From UBA5536 sp964592595 (GTDB lineage Bacteria; Bacteroidota; Bacteroidia; Bacteroidales; F082), in NCBI GenBank assembly GCA_964592595.1, contig CAZQFH010000018.1, positions 8,315-72,314 on the forward strand: a stretch of DNA of 64,000 nucleotides. Direction: 5' to 3'. A program made the translations under genes and the position numbers. Position 1 is the first letter of the stretch; each line of letters begins with the position of its first letter. Shown here one piece after another: positions 24,463 through 33,850 of the stretch. The notes beneath the pieces were generated by a model, which made no database searches, was not told the origin of the DNA, and was given only the letters and a program-made list of their open reading frames with translations.

Positions 24463-25740
24463 ATGACACGCATCGTTTGTTTTGGCCCAGGGCCACGATT
24501 TAAAGGCGGAATAGCTAATTACAACACTTCACTGGCCAAAGCTTTTGATAAACAAGATAATACAGAAGTTCACATTGTAAGCTGGACACGGCAATATCCT
24601 GCTATTATTCCACGCGATTTTATTGATCGAAAAAGCCGCAAAGATCAGCTGGAAGGCACTCAAATCAAAGTTCACTACCTCACAAATTATAATAATCCTT
24701 TTAGCTGGATGAAAACGGTTAAAGAGATCGCTGCATTAAAGCCCGATCTTGTTGTTTTCCAGTGGGCAATTGCTGTTCAGGGTTTGCCTTTGGGTTTTAT
24801 TGCTTCACGATTGGCAAAGAAGAACATAAGGGTAGTTTTCGACCTGCATTTTGTAATACAAAAGGAGGGAAGTGCGCTAGATAATCGGTTTACTGCTTTT
24901 GGAATAAAATCAGCAACTTCTTATGTGGTTCATGCCCGTCAAACTGCAGATCAGTTGAAAGAATTGTTCCCAAACAGATCTTTTGATGTTAGAACAAGCT
25001 TCGATGTTTTAGCCTCAGACAAAAAAGCTGTGCTACAGTTGTATCATCCTGTTTATGATATGTTTAAACCCGACCCTGATTTTGATAAATTAAAGGTAAA
25101 GCAGGAATTGGGATTAAATAAACATGTGTTTTTGTTCTTTGGTTTTATCAGAAAATACAAAGGGCTTCATCAGGCCATTGAAGCTTTCGCAAAATTGTCA
25201 CAGCAAAGAGACGATGTGAGTTTGTTAATTGTCGGAGAATCGTTTTGGCAAACACTCGATACAAAAAAATGGTCAACCAAGCTAAAAAATCAATTATTTG
25301 GCATTGCTAAATCCCTGTTTCTAAAAAAGCGGGATGATGAACGGAATTATCAGCCATTGGAGTTAATTTCAACATACAAGCTTCAAGATAAGGTATTGGT
25401 AATTAATGAGTTTGTGCCAAACGAAGAAGTTCACAAGTATTTTCAGGTTAGCGATAACCTGCTGCTTTTTTACCTAACAGCCACTCCTTCCGGAGTTGAA
25501 TCGATCGGCTATAATTTCAAAATACCCATGCTTGCAACTAAAGTGGGGCATTTTGTTGATACCGTAAAAGATGGTTACAATGGGTATCTTGCTGAAAACA
25601 AAATAGAAGCAATGACGGATATTATGCAAGAAGCAATTGAAAATCCTATTCCAAGAGCAAATATTGCAGAAACAGCTCACTTGATGAGTTGGGAAAACTA
25701 TGCTGCACAAATTCGGAGACTGATTCAAAATCAGCCATAA
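24463..25740 (+). CDS. glycosyltransferase, GT4-type
   Basis: About 425 residues from the ATG at 24463 (RIVCFGPGPRFKGGIANYN). An earlier in-frame ATG at 24445 lies next to the hairpin and is less likely. The GT-B fold shows the acceptor-side GGIANYN loop. The donor-side domain has FLFFGFIRKYKGLHQAIEAF and LLIVGESFW, and a late FVPNEEVHKYF. The E-x7-E motif region reads TPSGVESIGYNFKIPMLAT. It likely transfers a sugar in polysaccharide or lipid-linked glycan assembly with the preceding genes. Donor and acceptor unknown. Confidence 0.85.
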   Translation: MTRIVCFGPGPRFKGGIANYNTSLAKAFDKQDNTEVHIVSWTRQYPAIIPRDFIDRKSRKDQLEGTQIKVHYLTNYNNPFSWMKTVKEIAALKPDLVVFQWAIAVQGLPLGFIASRLAKKNIRVVFDLHFVIQKEGSALDNRFTAFGIKSATSYVVHARQTADQLKELFPNRSFDVRTSFDVLASDKKAVLQLYHPVYDMFKPDPDFDKLKVKQELGLNKHVFLFFGFIRKYKGLHQAIEAFAKLSQQRDDVSLLIVGESFWQTLDTKKWSTKLKNQLFGIAKSLFLKKRDDERNYQPLELISTYKLQDKVLVINEFVPNEEVHKYFQVSDNLLLFYLTATPSGVESIGYNFKIPMLATKVGHFVDTVKDGYNGYLAENKIEAMTDIMQEAIENPIPRANIAETAHLMSWENYAAQIRRLIQNQP

Positions 25741-25741
25741 A

Positions 25742-25774
25742 AAAACCGGCAAAGCGAAAATTTCTGCCGGTTTT
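25742..25774. terminator. bidirectional terminator
   Basis: AAAACCGGCA and TGCCGGTTTT form a 10-bp stem, with A-run on one side and T-run on the other, between convergent genes. Confidence 0.8.
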
Positions 25775-25797
25775 CTTGTCAATCAAATCCTGATTGC

Positions 25798-26139
25798 TCA
25801 GAAATCGTCATCATCGAAGTCGTCATCAAAATCGTCATCAGCAAGATCAAAATCTTCGTCCCAATCAAAATCTTCTTCTTTAATGTCCACTTCATCCATT
25901 TCTTCAATCTCTTCTTCATCAAAAAGCTCATCCTGATCTTCAAAATCTTCAAAATCGCTTTCTTCAACCTTGAATTTGGCCGACTTTAATTCTTTCATCA
26001 CTGCTGGAGAAACATAAAATTCATCAATGTTTTCCGAACAGAAAGTTAGATACTTCGGATCTTTAACATACACTTCGGCTAAAGATTTACCCTCATACTT
26101 CCCGAAGGTAAATACAGCATCCACATCATAAAATTTCAT
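25798..26139 (-). CDS. ExoX-like C-terminal domain protein with acidic tail
   Basis: About 113 residues from the ATG at 26139, where the conserved part begins (KFYDVDAVFTFGKYEGKSL). The block FGKYEGKSLAEVYVKDPKYL fits the small domain found at the C terminus of exodeoxyribonuclease X and in stand-alone proteins. The second half is extremely acidic and ends in repeated D runs broken by phenylalanine, with final DDDDF. That resembles the tail of SSB proteins that recruits repair enzymes. ATG 26166 is an alternative start, and ORF extension to 26208 would begin too close to the -7 box. It may be a DNA-repair accessory protein; this is inference. Confidence 0.7.
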   Translation of the reverse strand: MKFYDVDAVFTFGKYEGKSLAEVYVKDPKYLTFCSENIDEFYVSPAVMKELKSAKFKVEESDFEDFEDQDELFDEEEIEEMDEVDIKEEDFDWDEDFDLADDDFDDDFDDDDF

Positions 26140-26215
26140 GGCGTAATTTTCGGTTTGAACTAACATACAGTGTTTTAATGCCTTAGTTTTGAAATTATTT
26201 TTCCACAATCTTTTG

Positions 26216-26223
26216 CAAACATA
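26216..26223 (-). promoter_or_regulatory. -7 box for the ExoX-like gene
   Basis: Minus-strand TATGTTTG fits TAnnTTTG. It lies 50-77 bases before the candidate starts and rules out the longest start at 26208. Confidence 0.4.
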
Positions 26224-26592
26224 TTATTTTTTAAAAACAAAATACACAGCTAACACCAGAAAAATTAATGCTAAAAAATGATTCCACCTTAAAGATTCAT
26301 TTTTAAACAGTATCAATGAAAAAACAACAAATACCATAAGCGTAATAACTTCCTGTAATACTTTTAATTGCAGCAAGTTAAATGGTCCTCCGTTACCAGC
26401 ATATCCAATTCGATTGGCCGGAACCTGAAAAACATACTCAAAAAGAGCTATCGACCAGCTGACCAGAATTACAGCTATCAGGCCGTATTTTGTAAATATG
26501 CTCCAGTCTTTAAATTTAAGGTGACCATACCAGGCCAATGTCATAAAAACATTGGAAAGTAAGAGCAAAGCAATAGTCGTAAGTGTTTTCAA
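26224..26592 (-). CDS. DMT-family small membrane protein (DUF486-like)
   Basis: A 122-residue protein with four membrane helices (about residues 3-20, 33-50, 72-92 and 103-120). The pattern NVFMTLAWYGHLKF, SWSIALFEYVFQVPANRIGY and GGPFNLLQLKVLQEVITL matches the DMT_6/DUF486 family, small half-size relatives of drug/metabolite transporters that should act as dimers. Substrate unknown. It precedes the ExoX-like gene on the same strand but that gene has its own promoter box. Confidence 0.88.
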   Translation of the reverse strand: MKTLTTIALLLLSNVFMTLAWYGHLKFKDWSIFTKYGLIAVILVSWSIALFEYVFQVPANRIGYAGNGGPFNLLQLKVLQEVITLMVFVVFSLILFKNESLRWNHFLALIFLVLAVYFVFKK

Positions 26593-26906
26593 TTAGTGTA
26601 TAATACTGATTTAGCGTATATTAAGCAGGTTATTATGTTGTAAAAAATCAAGTCGGCAAAGATGCATCATTTTTCTTATCTAAATAAAAAATGAGGAAAT
26701 AATTTGCTTCAGTAAAACATGAGCATTTTCTTCAATTTTAAGTCTTGCAATCGTTTTCGATAAAAAAATCAATCAAATCAGTTTTGAAAAAAGTACTCCA
26801 AAAGTGCAGGATCTATTGTCTTTGGTGAAAATATCACGCACTGGTTTCACCGATTGAAACAGCTCAGCATGCTAAAAGTGTTATTTTTGCCTCAAAATTG
26901 CCAATT
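26593..26906. other. 314-base divergent intergenic region
   Basis: It lies between divergent genes and holds only the gmhA -7 box near the right end. No RNA gene or open frame of interest is seen. Confidence 0.5.
26882..26889 (+). promoter_or_regulatory. -7 box for gmhA
   Basis: TATTTTTG, 17 bases before the ATG at 26907. It excludes long 5' leaders and favours that ATG over the in-frame TTG at 26898. Confidence 0.5.
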
Positions 26907-27482
26907 ATGGACATCCAGGGCATTATAAAAGCTTCAGCAGACATGAAGCAACTCATGATTGAGGATACTTTGCTTCATCAAAAGCTGCAGAAAGCTATCG
27001 ACCTTTGTGTGGCCACATTGAAAAATGACGGCAAAATACTTTTTTGCGGTAATGGCGGTAGCGCTGCTGATGCGCAACATCTTGCCGCTGAGTTGTCGGG
27101 CAGGTATTATTATGATCGCCCACCTTTGTATGCCGAAGCATTGCATGTGAACACAAGTTATCTTACTGCCGTTGCTAATGATTATAATTTCGAATCCGTT
27201 TACAGCCGCATGGTAGCAGCAGCCGGCCGCAAAGATGATGTTTTGATAGGTTTAAGTACCTCTGGCAATTCGGCTAACGTAATAAAAGCACTCCAGAAAG
27301 CTAACGAAATTGAGATGCACACCATAGCATTCACCGGACAAACAGGCGGTAAGATGAAAGACCTGGCAACCATTTTGCTTAATGTCCCATCAACAGATAC
27401 GCCGCGAGTTCAGGAAGGACATATGCTGCTTGGACATATTCTTTGCCAAATGATTGAAGAACAAATCTATCCAATAACTTAA
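26907..27482 (+). CDS. gmhA: phosphoheptose isomerase
   Basis: A 191-residue SIS-domain enzyme converting sedoheptulose 7-phosphate to D-glycero-D-manno-heptose 7-phosphate, the first step of ADP-heptose synthesis. Visible motifs: CGNGGSAADAQHLAAELSGR, LTAVANDYNFESVYSR, IGLSTSGNSANVIKAL and a C-terminal QEGHMLLGHILCQMIE with metal-binding His residues. Length matches the E. coli enzyme (192). It shares one base with gmhB, so the two are translationally coupled. Confidence 0.95.
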   Translation: MDIQGIIKASADMKQLMIEDTLLHQKLQKAIDLCVATLKNDGKILFCGNGGSAADAQHLAAELSGRYYYDRPPLYAEALHVNTSYLTAVANDYNFESVYSRMVAAAGRKDDVLIGLSTSGNSANVIKALQKANEIEMHTIAFTGQTGGKMKDLATILLNVPSTDTPRVQEGHMLLGHILCQMIEEQIYPIT

Positions 27483-28048
27483 TGCTGTTTTCACTGGAAA
27501 ATATCAACAAAGACTGGACGCTTTTCCTCGACAGGGATGGCGTGATTAACGTCCGGCCTTATCAGGATTATGTGAAAAAACCATCTGATTTTCAATTTCT
27601 TCCAGGAGTAATAGAGGCAATTTCAATTTTACGCAAGGATTTTAAATACCTTATTATTATTACGAATCAGCAAGGAATAGGCAAAAGATTGATGACAGCG
27701 CAAGATTTATTTGCTATCCATCATAAAATGCAATTGGAACTTGAGCATCAAGGCGGAAAAATCGATGCTATTTACTATTGCCAAATGCTTGCTGATGAAA
27801 AGAATAATTGCAGGAAACCTGAACCTTTTATGGCCTTGAAAGCCAAAGAAGATTTTCCGGATATTGAATTTGCCCAATCTATCATGGCTGGTGACACTTC
27901 TTCGGACATAGTATTTGGACAAAACCTGGGGATGAAAACAATCCAAATTGGCAATAACCAATTGGATATCAAAGCAAATTTTTTATTTCCTGATCTGCTT
28001 TCATTTGCTAAAACACTTGATCAAAAACAACAACCCGATGTCGCCTGA
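27482..28048 (+). CDS. gmhB: D-glycero-D-manno-heptose 1,7-bisphosphate phosphatase
   Basis: A 188-residue HAD-family IIIA phosphatase. It has the nucleophile motif FLDRDGVINVRP (first Asp and general acid Asp), LIIITNQQGIGKR, the zinc-loop region with CQMLADEKNNCRKPEP, and MAGDTSSDIVFG. The cysteine pattern is less complete than the four-Cys loop of E. coli GmhB, so metal binding may differ. It follows gmhA with a one-base overlap, which supports the heptose role. The symporter gene starts 11 bases before its end. Confidence 0.88.
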   Translation: MLFSLENINKDWTLFLDRDGVINVRPYQDYVKKPSDFQFLPGVIEAISILRKDFKYLIIITNQQGIGKRLMTAQDLFAIHHKMQLELEHQGGKIDAIYYCQMLADEKNNCRKPEPFMALKAKEDFPDIEFAQSIMAGDTSSDIVFGQNLGMKTIQIGNNQLDIKANFLFPDLLSFAKTLDQKQQPDVA

Positions 28049-29483
28049 ATTAGTTTTAGTTATTTTTTTAGGCTACACAGCATTGTTATTTGCTGTTTCC
28101 CTAATCACTGCCCGAAAAGCCAACAACGAGAGCTACTATATTGGCAACAGGCAATCACCATGGCCTGTAGTGGCTTTTGGAATGATAGGTGCATCACTTT
28201 CGGGTGTCACCTTCATTTCGATTCCTGGCTGGGTTGGTAGCTCTCAGTTTAGCTATATGATGGTAGTATTTGGCTATGTTGCAGGTTATGCAGTTATCTC
28301 GCTGATCTTGCTTCCGCTCTATTATCGCCTGAATCTAACTTCTATCTATGCCTACCTGGACCAACGTTTTGGTTTTTGGTCTTATAAAACCGGAGCTTTT
28401 TATTTTCTTTTATCGAGGTTAATTGGAGCTTCTTTTCGTATGTTCTTAGTTGTTAATGTATTACAACTTTTTATTTTTGATTACTATGCTATTCCATTCT
28501 GGATTACTGTTGTTATATTTATGGTATTAATGACCTTATATTCTTTTAAAGGTGGAATAAAAACTATCGTTTGGACTGATATGTTACAAACCACCTTTAT
28601 GCTCACTGCACTGATAATTACAATTTATATTATTCTTAATCAGTTAGATATGAATCTTGGCGAGATGATTTCCAGCATTAAGGATAAAGGATACTCCCAA
28701 ATTGTAATTGCTGATTGGCGTCATGATCGTTTTTACCTCAAACAGTTTTTCAGTGGGATGTTTATCACTATCGTAATGACTGGCCTTGATCAGGATATGA
28801 TGCAAAAAAACTTAAGTTGCAGAAACCTAAGAGATGCCCAAAAAAACGTTACTACGCTCAGTATCTTATTGATACCGGCAAACTTTGTTTTTCTATTTCT
28901 TGGTGCAAGTTTGTTTGTCTTCGCCAGTATCAAAGGAATCAACATTCCGCAACTCACAGATAACCTGTTTCCAGAATTAGCTTTTAATCATTTTGGAATC
29001 TTTGCAGGAATGGTTTTCTTCATTGGTTTGATTGCCGCAGCATATTCAAGCGCTGACAGTGCAATTACCGCTTTAACAACCTCAGTTAGCATCGATTTTC
29101 TGGGAATGGAAAAAGTGAGCAAACAAAAACGCTATTTAATTCATTTTGCAATCACCATAGTGATTTTAACAATCATCATAGTATTCCGTGAAATTAATAA
29201 TCAGGCAGTTATCGCACAGTTATTTACGATTGCAGGATATACCTACGGCCCTTTATTAGGACTATTTGCCTTTGGTTTATTTACATCCTTTTCACTTAAA
29301 GACAAATATGTACCTTTGGTCGCCCTTTCGGCTCCCGTTGTCACCTATTTATTTAGTATCAATTCAGTCTGGCTTTTTAATGGCTACAATTTTGGTTTTG
29401 AATTACTTATATTAAATGGATTAATAACTTTTGCCGGACTTTGGATAATAAAAAGCAGAACCCTAATCAAAACAACCTCTTAA
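28038..29483 (+). CDS. sodium:solute symporter (SSS family)
   Basis: About 481 residues from the ATG at 28038 (PELVLVIFLGYTALLF). An earlier in-frame ATG at 27948 lies deep inside gmhB and adds no family sequence. About 13 membrane helices. The motif RKANNESYYIGNRQSPW at the first loop, GASLSGVTFISIPGWVG, and AAYSSADSAITALTTS fit the SSS family, which imports sugars, amino acids or other small solutes with sodium. The substrate is not evident. It overlaps gmhB and is followed by glutamine synthetase after one base, so all four genes look co-transcribed. Confidence 0.88.
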   Translation: MSPELVLVIFLGYTALLFAVSLITARKANNESYYIGNRQSPWPVVAFGMIGASLSGVTFISIPGWVGSSQFSYMMVVFGYVAGYAVISLILLPLYYRLNLTSIYAYLDQRFGFWSYKTGAFYFLLSRLIGASFRMFLVVNVLQLFIFDYYAIPFWITVVIFMVLMTLYSFKGGIKTIVWTDMLQTTFMLTALIITIYIILNQLDMNLGEMISSIKDKGYSQIVIADWRHDRFYLKQFFSGMFITIVMTGLDQDMMQKNLSCRNLRDAQKNVTTLSILLIPANFVFLFLGASLFVFASIKGINIPQLTDNLFPELAFNHFGIFAGMVFFIGLIAAAYSSADSAITALTTSVSIDFLGMEKVSKQKRYLIHFAITIVILTIIIVFREINNQAVIAQLFTIAGYTYGPLLGLFAFGLFTSFSLKDKYVPLVALSAPVVTYLFSINSVWLFNGYNFGFELLILNGLITFAGLWIIKSRTLIKTTS

Positions 29484-29484
29484 T

Positions 29485-31674
29485 ATGGAAAATTTCAGAT
29501 TTACAGCTTTGTCAGAAACATTAGATCGGCAAGTCGTGCCGGTAAGTTATCCTTCGAAGAAGATCTCTGACTATTACGGATCAATGGTATTTAACCGGAA
29601 CGTAATGCGCGAGTATCTTACCAAGGAAGCTTTTAAAAGCGTAGAATTAGCTATCGAAAAAGGCGTTAAAATTGAGCGAAAGGTAGCCGATCAGGTTGCC
29701 TCTGCCATGAAAGCCTGGGCAATGAACAAAGGTGCAACCCATTATACGCACTGGTTTCATCCATTAACAGGTTCCACAGCCGAAAAACATGATGCTTTTA
29801 TTAATCCGGCAGAAAATGGACGTGCCATCGAAGAATTTCAAGGCAACGAATTGATTCAGCAGGAGCCCGATGCATCTTCATTCCCGAGTGGAGGGATTCG
29901 CAATACTTTCGAAGCGCGAGGCTATACCGCATGGGATCCCAGTTCGCCAGCTTTTATTATGGAAAGTACTTTGTGCATTCCTACAATTTTTGTTTCCTAC
30001 ACAGGCGAATCACTCGACTACAAAACTCCTTTGTTGCGTTCAATTGATGCAATTGATAAAGCAGCAGTAAGAATTTGTCAGTTATTCGATAAAAATGTCA
30101 CAAAAGTATATCCTACATTAGGCTGGGAGCAAGAATATTTTTTGGTTGATTCAGCTCTTTTTGCTGCGCGACCTGACCTGGTTCTTGCCGGTAAAACAGT
30201 TTTTGGACACGCCTCAGCAAAAGATCAACAACTTAGCGATCATTACTTTGGAACAATTCACAGCAGAGCCAGGGCTTTTATGCGCGATTTGGAAATAGAA
30301 GCTCATACACTTGGTATTCCACTTAAAACACGTCATAATGAAGTGGCTCCCAGTCAGTTTGAATGTGCTCCCGTTTATGAAGAAGTAAATGTTGCCGTTG
30401 ATCATAATCAACTGTTGATGCACTTACTCGATGTTGTTTCGCGCAAACACCATTTTAAAGTATTGTTGCACGAGAAACCTTATGCAGTAGTAAATGGAAG
30501 CGGAAAGCATAACAACTGGTCCTTGGCGACCAATACAGGAGTAAATCTGTTAACTCCCGGAAAGACAGCCCTCGAAAACCTGCGTTTTGTAACGGTGCTG
30601 GTCAATATTCTCAAAGCCCTTCATACACACGAATCATTGGTGAGAGCAAGTGTTGCTTCGGCCGGAAACGACCTGCGGCTTGGAGCAAATGAAGCTCCGC
30701 CAGCTATCATTTCTGCTTTTATTGGTGAACAACTCACCCGGACATTGAATGAAATCGAGCAAATGCCTTCGCACGAAGGAATCAATAACGGCATCAAAAA
30801 AGGTGCTTTGGGTAATATCCCCAAAATACCGGAAATTTTACTGGATAATACCGACAGAAACCGAACAAGTCCTTTTGCTTTCACGGGTAATAAGTTTGAA
30901 CTTAGAGCGGTAGGCTCACATGCAAACACAGCAAAACCTATGTTTGTATTGAACACTATTGTGGCAGATCAATTCAATCAGTTTTTTGATGAAGTAAAAA
31001 AACTTACTGATCAGAACTGGAAAACAGAAGATGCTATTTTTGAAATAGTTAAACTTTATATCAAAGAGTCCAAAACTATACGTTTCGAAGGGAACAGCTA
31101 CGGTGATGAATGGAAAGAAGAAGCTAAAAAACGCGGCTTGTCAAACATTCCAAATACTCCAGATGCCATTAAAGCTTTTGTTTCGGAAAAGGTAGTTAAC
31201 TTATTCGAGCGCAATGAGGTACTAAATGCCAGAGAATTACAAGCACGCTATGAGATAAAGCTTGACAAATACAAGAGAAAAATTCAAATCGAATCGCGCT
31301 TAATGAGTGATTTATCTGTAAATCATATCATACCAACAGCGATTAAATATCAAAATACCTTGATTGAAAATGCCCGCGGGTTAAAGGATGTGCTGGATTC
31401 GAAAACTTATGTAAAACTGAGCAGAAATCAGGTGCAAAATATCAAAGAAATTTCGGATCACATTGCCACAATAAGGCAGTATGTTGAAGAAATGACCGAC
31501 GAACGCCGTGAAGCCAACCATATGGATGATCTCGAAAAATCTGTTAATCACTATTGTTATAAAGTTAAGCCTTACTTCGAAAAAATCCGCTATCATGTGG
31601 ATAAACTCGAAATGCTAATCGATGACGGCTTATGGCCTTTGCCAAAATACCGCGAACTCTTGTTTATCAAGTAA
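29485..31674 (+). CDS. glnN: glutamine synthetase type III
   Basis: A 729-residue cytosolic enzyme that joins ammonia to glutamate. Length and motifs fit GSIII, the large form common in Bacteroidota: THYTHWFHPLTGSTAEKHD near the N terminus, LGWEQEYFLVD, RHNEVAPSQFECAPV, GSGKHNNWSLATNTG and NRTSPFAFTGNKFE. The C-terminal third is helical and family-specific. It stands at the end of the gmhA-gmhB-symporter unit, followed by a strong terminator. No adjacent PII gene was seen. Confidence 0.96.
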   Translation: MENFRFTALSETLDRQVVPVSYPSKKISDYYGSMVFNRNVMREYLTKEAFKSVELAIEKGVKIERKVADQVASAMKAWAMNKGATHYTHWFHPLTGSTAEKHDAFINPAENGRAIEEFQGNELIQQEPDASSFPSGGIRNTFEARGYTAWDPSSPAFIMESTLCIPTIFVSYTGESLDYKTPLLRSIDAIDKAAVRICQLFDKNVTKVYPTLGWEQEYFLVDSALFAARPDLVLAGKTVFGHASAKDQQLSDHYFGTIHSRARAFMRDLEIEAHTLGIPLKTRHNEVAPSQFECAPVYEEVNVAVDHNQLLMHLLDVVSRKHHFKVLLHEKPYAVVNGSGKHNNWSLATNTGVNLLTPGKTALENLRFVTVLVNILKALHTHESLVRASVASAGNDLRLGANEAPPAIISAFIGEQLTRTLNEIEQMPSHEGINNGIKKGALGNIPKIPEILLDNTDRNRTSPFAFTGNKFELRAVGSHANTAKPMFVLNTIVADQFNQFFDEVKKLTDQNWKTEDAIFEIVKLYIKESKTIRFEGNSYGDEWKEEAKKRGLSNIPNTPDAIKAFVSEKVVNLFERNEVLNARELQARYEIKLDKYKRKIQIESRLMSDLSVNHIIPTAIKYQNTLIENARGLKDVLDSKTYVKLSRNQVQNIKEISDHIATIRQYVEEMTDERREANHMDDLEKSVNHYCYKVKPYFEKIRYHVDKLEMLIDDGLWPLPKYRELLFIK

Positions 31675-31685
31675 ATAAATGTTTT

Positions 31686-31718
31686 GAAAGGAGATGGGAA
31701 ACCGTCTCCTTTCTTTTT
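31686..31718 (+). terminator. Rho-independent terminator after glutamine synthetase
   Basis: GAAAGGAGATGG and CCGTCTCCTTTC form a long stem with a GAAA tetraloop, followed by a T-run. Confidence 0.85.
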
Positions 31719-31764
31719 AGGAAGACAAATATTCCTCAACAATGCCGAAATGATAAAAAACACT

Positions 31765-31772
31765 TAAATTTG
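31765..31772 (+). promoter_or_regulatory. -7 box for the DUF4831 gene
   Basis: TAAATTTG, 38 bases before the ATG at 31811. Confidence 0.45.
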
Positions 31773-31810
31773 GTGAAAAATATAGCAATTCAACACCTAA
31801 GTTCGAACCT

Positions 31811-32986
31811 ATGAATAACTTTAAATTGAAAAGCTACAACAAGTTAGTGTTGATCGGTTTTATAATGCTCCTTACCCTTAGCAAGGGTTTTTCACAATTT
31901 ACTGTTAGTCACGCAAGTCGTGGAATACCCGGACAACAGGAAGGTTTTTACTATGCCCTTCCGCAAACCATTCTCAAAGTTGATTTCATTCTTGAAAAAA
32001 CAGTTTCCACGCAAGGACCCTACGGTCAGTATGCAGAAAGAATGCTTGGTGTTAGCGACTTTACCAGCACAAATACAACATCTTATCGTATTCTTGATGT
32101 AATCGTTACGCCCCTTTCTGAGCCTGACCCGGACGCAGTTTTCTATTTAAGATTTGATGAACGATCATCAAAAGATGAACTAAAAATTCCTTTCGCACTA
32201 AGTGCGGCTGGTATATTATTGGCAGCTGGAAGTGAAGCACTTATGCAGACATCAGCTGTGTTATCGATCGAAAAAACCTTGGTGAACTCTCCCGGAGAAA
32301 AGAAATTTAACTATTACGCCGAACGAAATTTATTCCAACGTATTGATACCATCATCAGAAAAATAACCATCGATACGACGGTAATCAAGTTTCCGATATT
32401 ACATCCTACCTGGGAAGACCGCAGCCCTGAGCAAAAAGCAAGAGCTGCAGCTGATTACATTCAAACCATTCGTGAAGCCAGGTATTTATTGGTTAGTGGT
32501 TATCAGGAAATAAATTATGGTAACAGTTTGATTTATATGGATAATCAACTTAAACAGTTGGAAGACGCATACCTTGGTTTGTTTTTAGGAATACAAGAAC
32601 GTAGCTTGGAAGAGCAAACAATTTACTATACGCCAAACCGTTTGGAAACAGGAAATATTACAATCGCCCGGTTAAATAAAGAATCAGGCATTGTAAAATC
32701 AAGCTCGAAAGGCGAAGCCATTCAACTAACTCTTGAAACGGCTGGAATTACAAAAAATATTCCCGGAATAGGGAAGGGGTCGCTTGAATCTGTTACAGTA
32801 ATAAACAGTTTGCTTTACAGGTCTCCTGAAATAGCCCAAATTGAAATATCATTCAATGGAAAATCATTTGTTAATGAGCGATTTACTATACCACAATTAG
32901 GTGTAATAAGTGTTGCTCCATTTAATAAAAGCAGGTTGAATTTTGATGCAGAAACAGGACAGCTTATTAATCTTATCAGAGAATAA
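31811..32986 (+). CDS. DUF4831 family secreted protein
   Basis: A 391-residue protein with an N-terminal signal peptide (hydrophobic residues about 12-27, GFSQ). The mature part has YYALPQTILKVDFILEKT, YAERMLGVSDF, and the repeated YYAERNLFQRID, as in DUF4831, a Bacteroidota-specific envelope family of unknown function. No membrane helix or T9SS tail is seen, so it is probably periplasmic. It stands alone between the glutamine synthetase and the convergent kdsA. Confidence 0.82.
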   Translation: MNNFKLKSYNKLVLIGFIMLLTLSKGFSQFTVSHASRGIPGQQEGFYYALPQTILKVDFILEKTVSTQGPYGQYAERMLGVSDFTSTNTTSYRILDVIVTPLSEPDPDAVFYLRFDERSSKDELKIPFALSAAGILLAAGSEALMQTSAVLSIEKTLVNSPGEKKFNYYAERNLFQRIDTIIRKITIDTTVIKFPILHPTWEDRSPEQKARAAADYIQTIREARYLLVSGYQEINYGNSLIYMDNQLKQLEDAYLGLFLGIQERSLEEQTIYYTPNRLETGNITIARLNKESGIVKSSSKGEAIQLTLETAGITKNIPGIGKGSLESVTVINSLLYRSPEIAQIEISFNGKSFVNERFTIPQLGVISVAPFNKSRLNFDAETGQLINLIRE

Positions 32987-32990
32987 GTTT

Positions 32991-33812
32991 CTAATGCAAA
33001 GCCTCTCTTATTTTTACCAATTGTTCAATTAAAGACTCCAATTTATCCAGATGAAGCATATTGGCCCCATCTGATTTAGCCTCTGCTGGATTGGGATGTG
33101 TTTCTATAAACAAACCGTCAGCTCCCACAGCAATTCCAGCACGTGCAATTAAACCAATCAATTCGGGCTTGCCACCTGTTACTCCAGAAGCTTGATTGGG
33201 TTGCTGCAACGAGTGAGTAATATCCATAATAACAGGGACTCCAAGTTTTTTCATGCTGTGAATATTCCTAAAATCAACCACCAAATCCTGATAACCATAC
33301 ATATTACCTCTCTCGGTGAGTAAAACCTGATCGTTACCCGATTGTTTCACTTTATCAACAGCAAAACGCATGGCATCACCTGATAAAAACTGGCCTTTCT
33401 TGATATTCACAATTTTACCTGTTTTGGCAGCCGCTACCAACAAATCAGTTTGCCGACACAAAAAGGCCGGAATCTGCAAAACATCAACATATCCAGCTGC
33501 TAAAGCTGCTTCCTCAGCAGCATGAATATCTGTTACAACAGGAATATTAAATGTTTTACCAATATTTTTAAGAATATTTAGTGCTTTCTCATCACCAATA
33601 CCCGTAAATGAATCCAACCGCGAACGGTTTGCCTTTCGGTATGATCCTTTAAAGATGTACGGAATTTGATAAGCTTTACAAATCTTGCTCACCTTTTCGG
33701 CAATCAAAAAAGGAGTATCCTCATTTTCGATGGCACATGGCCCAGCCATCAACACAAAACGGTTAGCTGTATTGCTTTTAAGAAACTGATTCAGGGTAAA
33801 TGAGGTTTTCAT
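32991..33812 (-). CDS. kdsA: 3-deoxy-8-phosphooctulonate synthase
   Basis: A 273-residue TIM-barrel enzyme that condenses arabinose 5-phosphate with phosphoenolpyruvate to make KDO 8-phosphate for lipopolysaccharide. Motifs: RFVLMAGPCAIENEDT, FKGSYRKANRSRLDSFTG, VVTDIHAAEEA, DVLQIPAFLCRQTDLL (Cys of the metal-using type), KKGQFLSGDA and a C-terminal GADGLFIETHPNPAEAKSD. Slightly shorter than the E. coli enzyme (284). It fits with gmhA/gmhB for an LPS inner core. Confidence 0.96.
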   Translation of the reverse strand: MKTSFTLNQFLKSNTANRFVLMAGPCAIENEDTPFLIAEKVSKICKAYQIPYIFKGSYRKANRSRLDSFTGIGDEKALNILKNIGKTFNIPVVTDIHAAEEAALAAGYVDVLQIPAFLCRQTDLLVAAAKTGKIVNIKKGQFLSGDAMRFAVDKVKQSGNDQVLLTERGNMYGYQDLVVDFRNIHSMKKLGVPVIMDITHSLQQPNQASGVTGGKPELIGLIARAGIAVGADGLFIETHPNPAEAKSDGANMLHLDKLESLIEQLVKIREALH

Positions 33813-33850
33813 AATTATTTTGTTTTCTAATTATTTTGATGGTAAAATAT

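Noticed and set aside
30214..30423. Minus-strand frames inside the glutamine synthetase gene
   Set aside because: Shadows of a clearly coding plus-strand frame.
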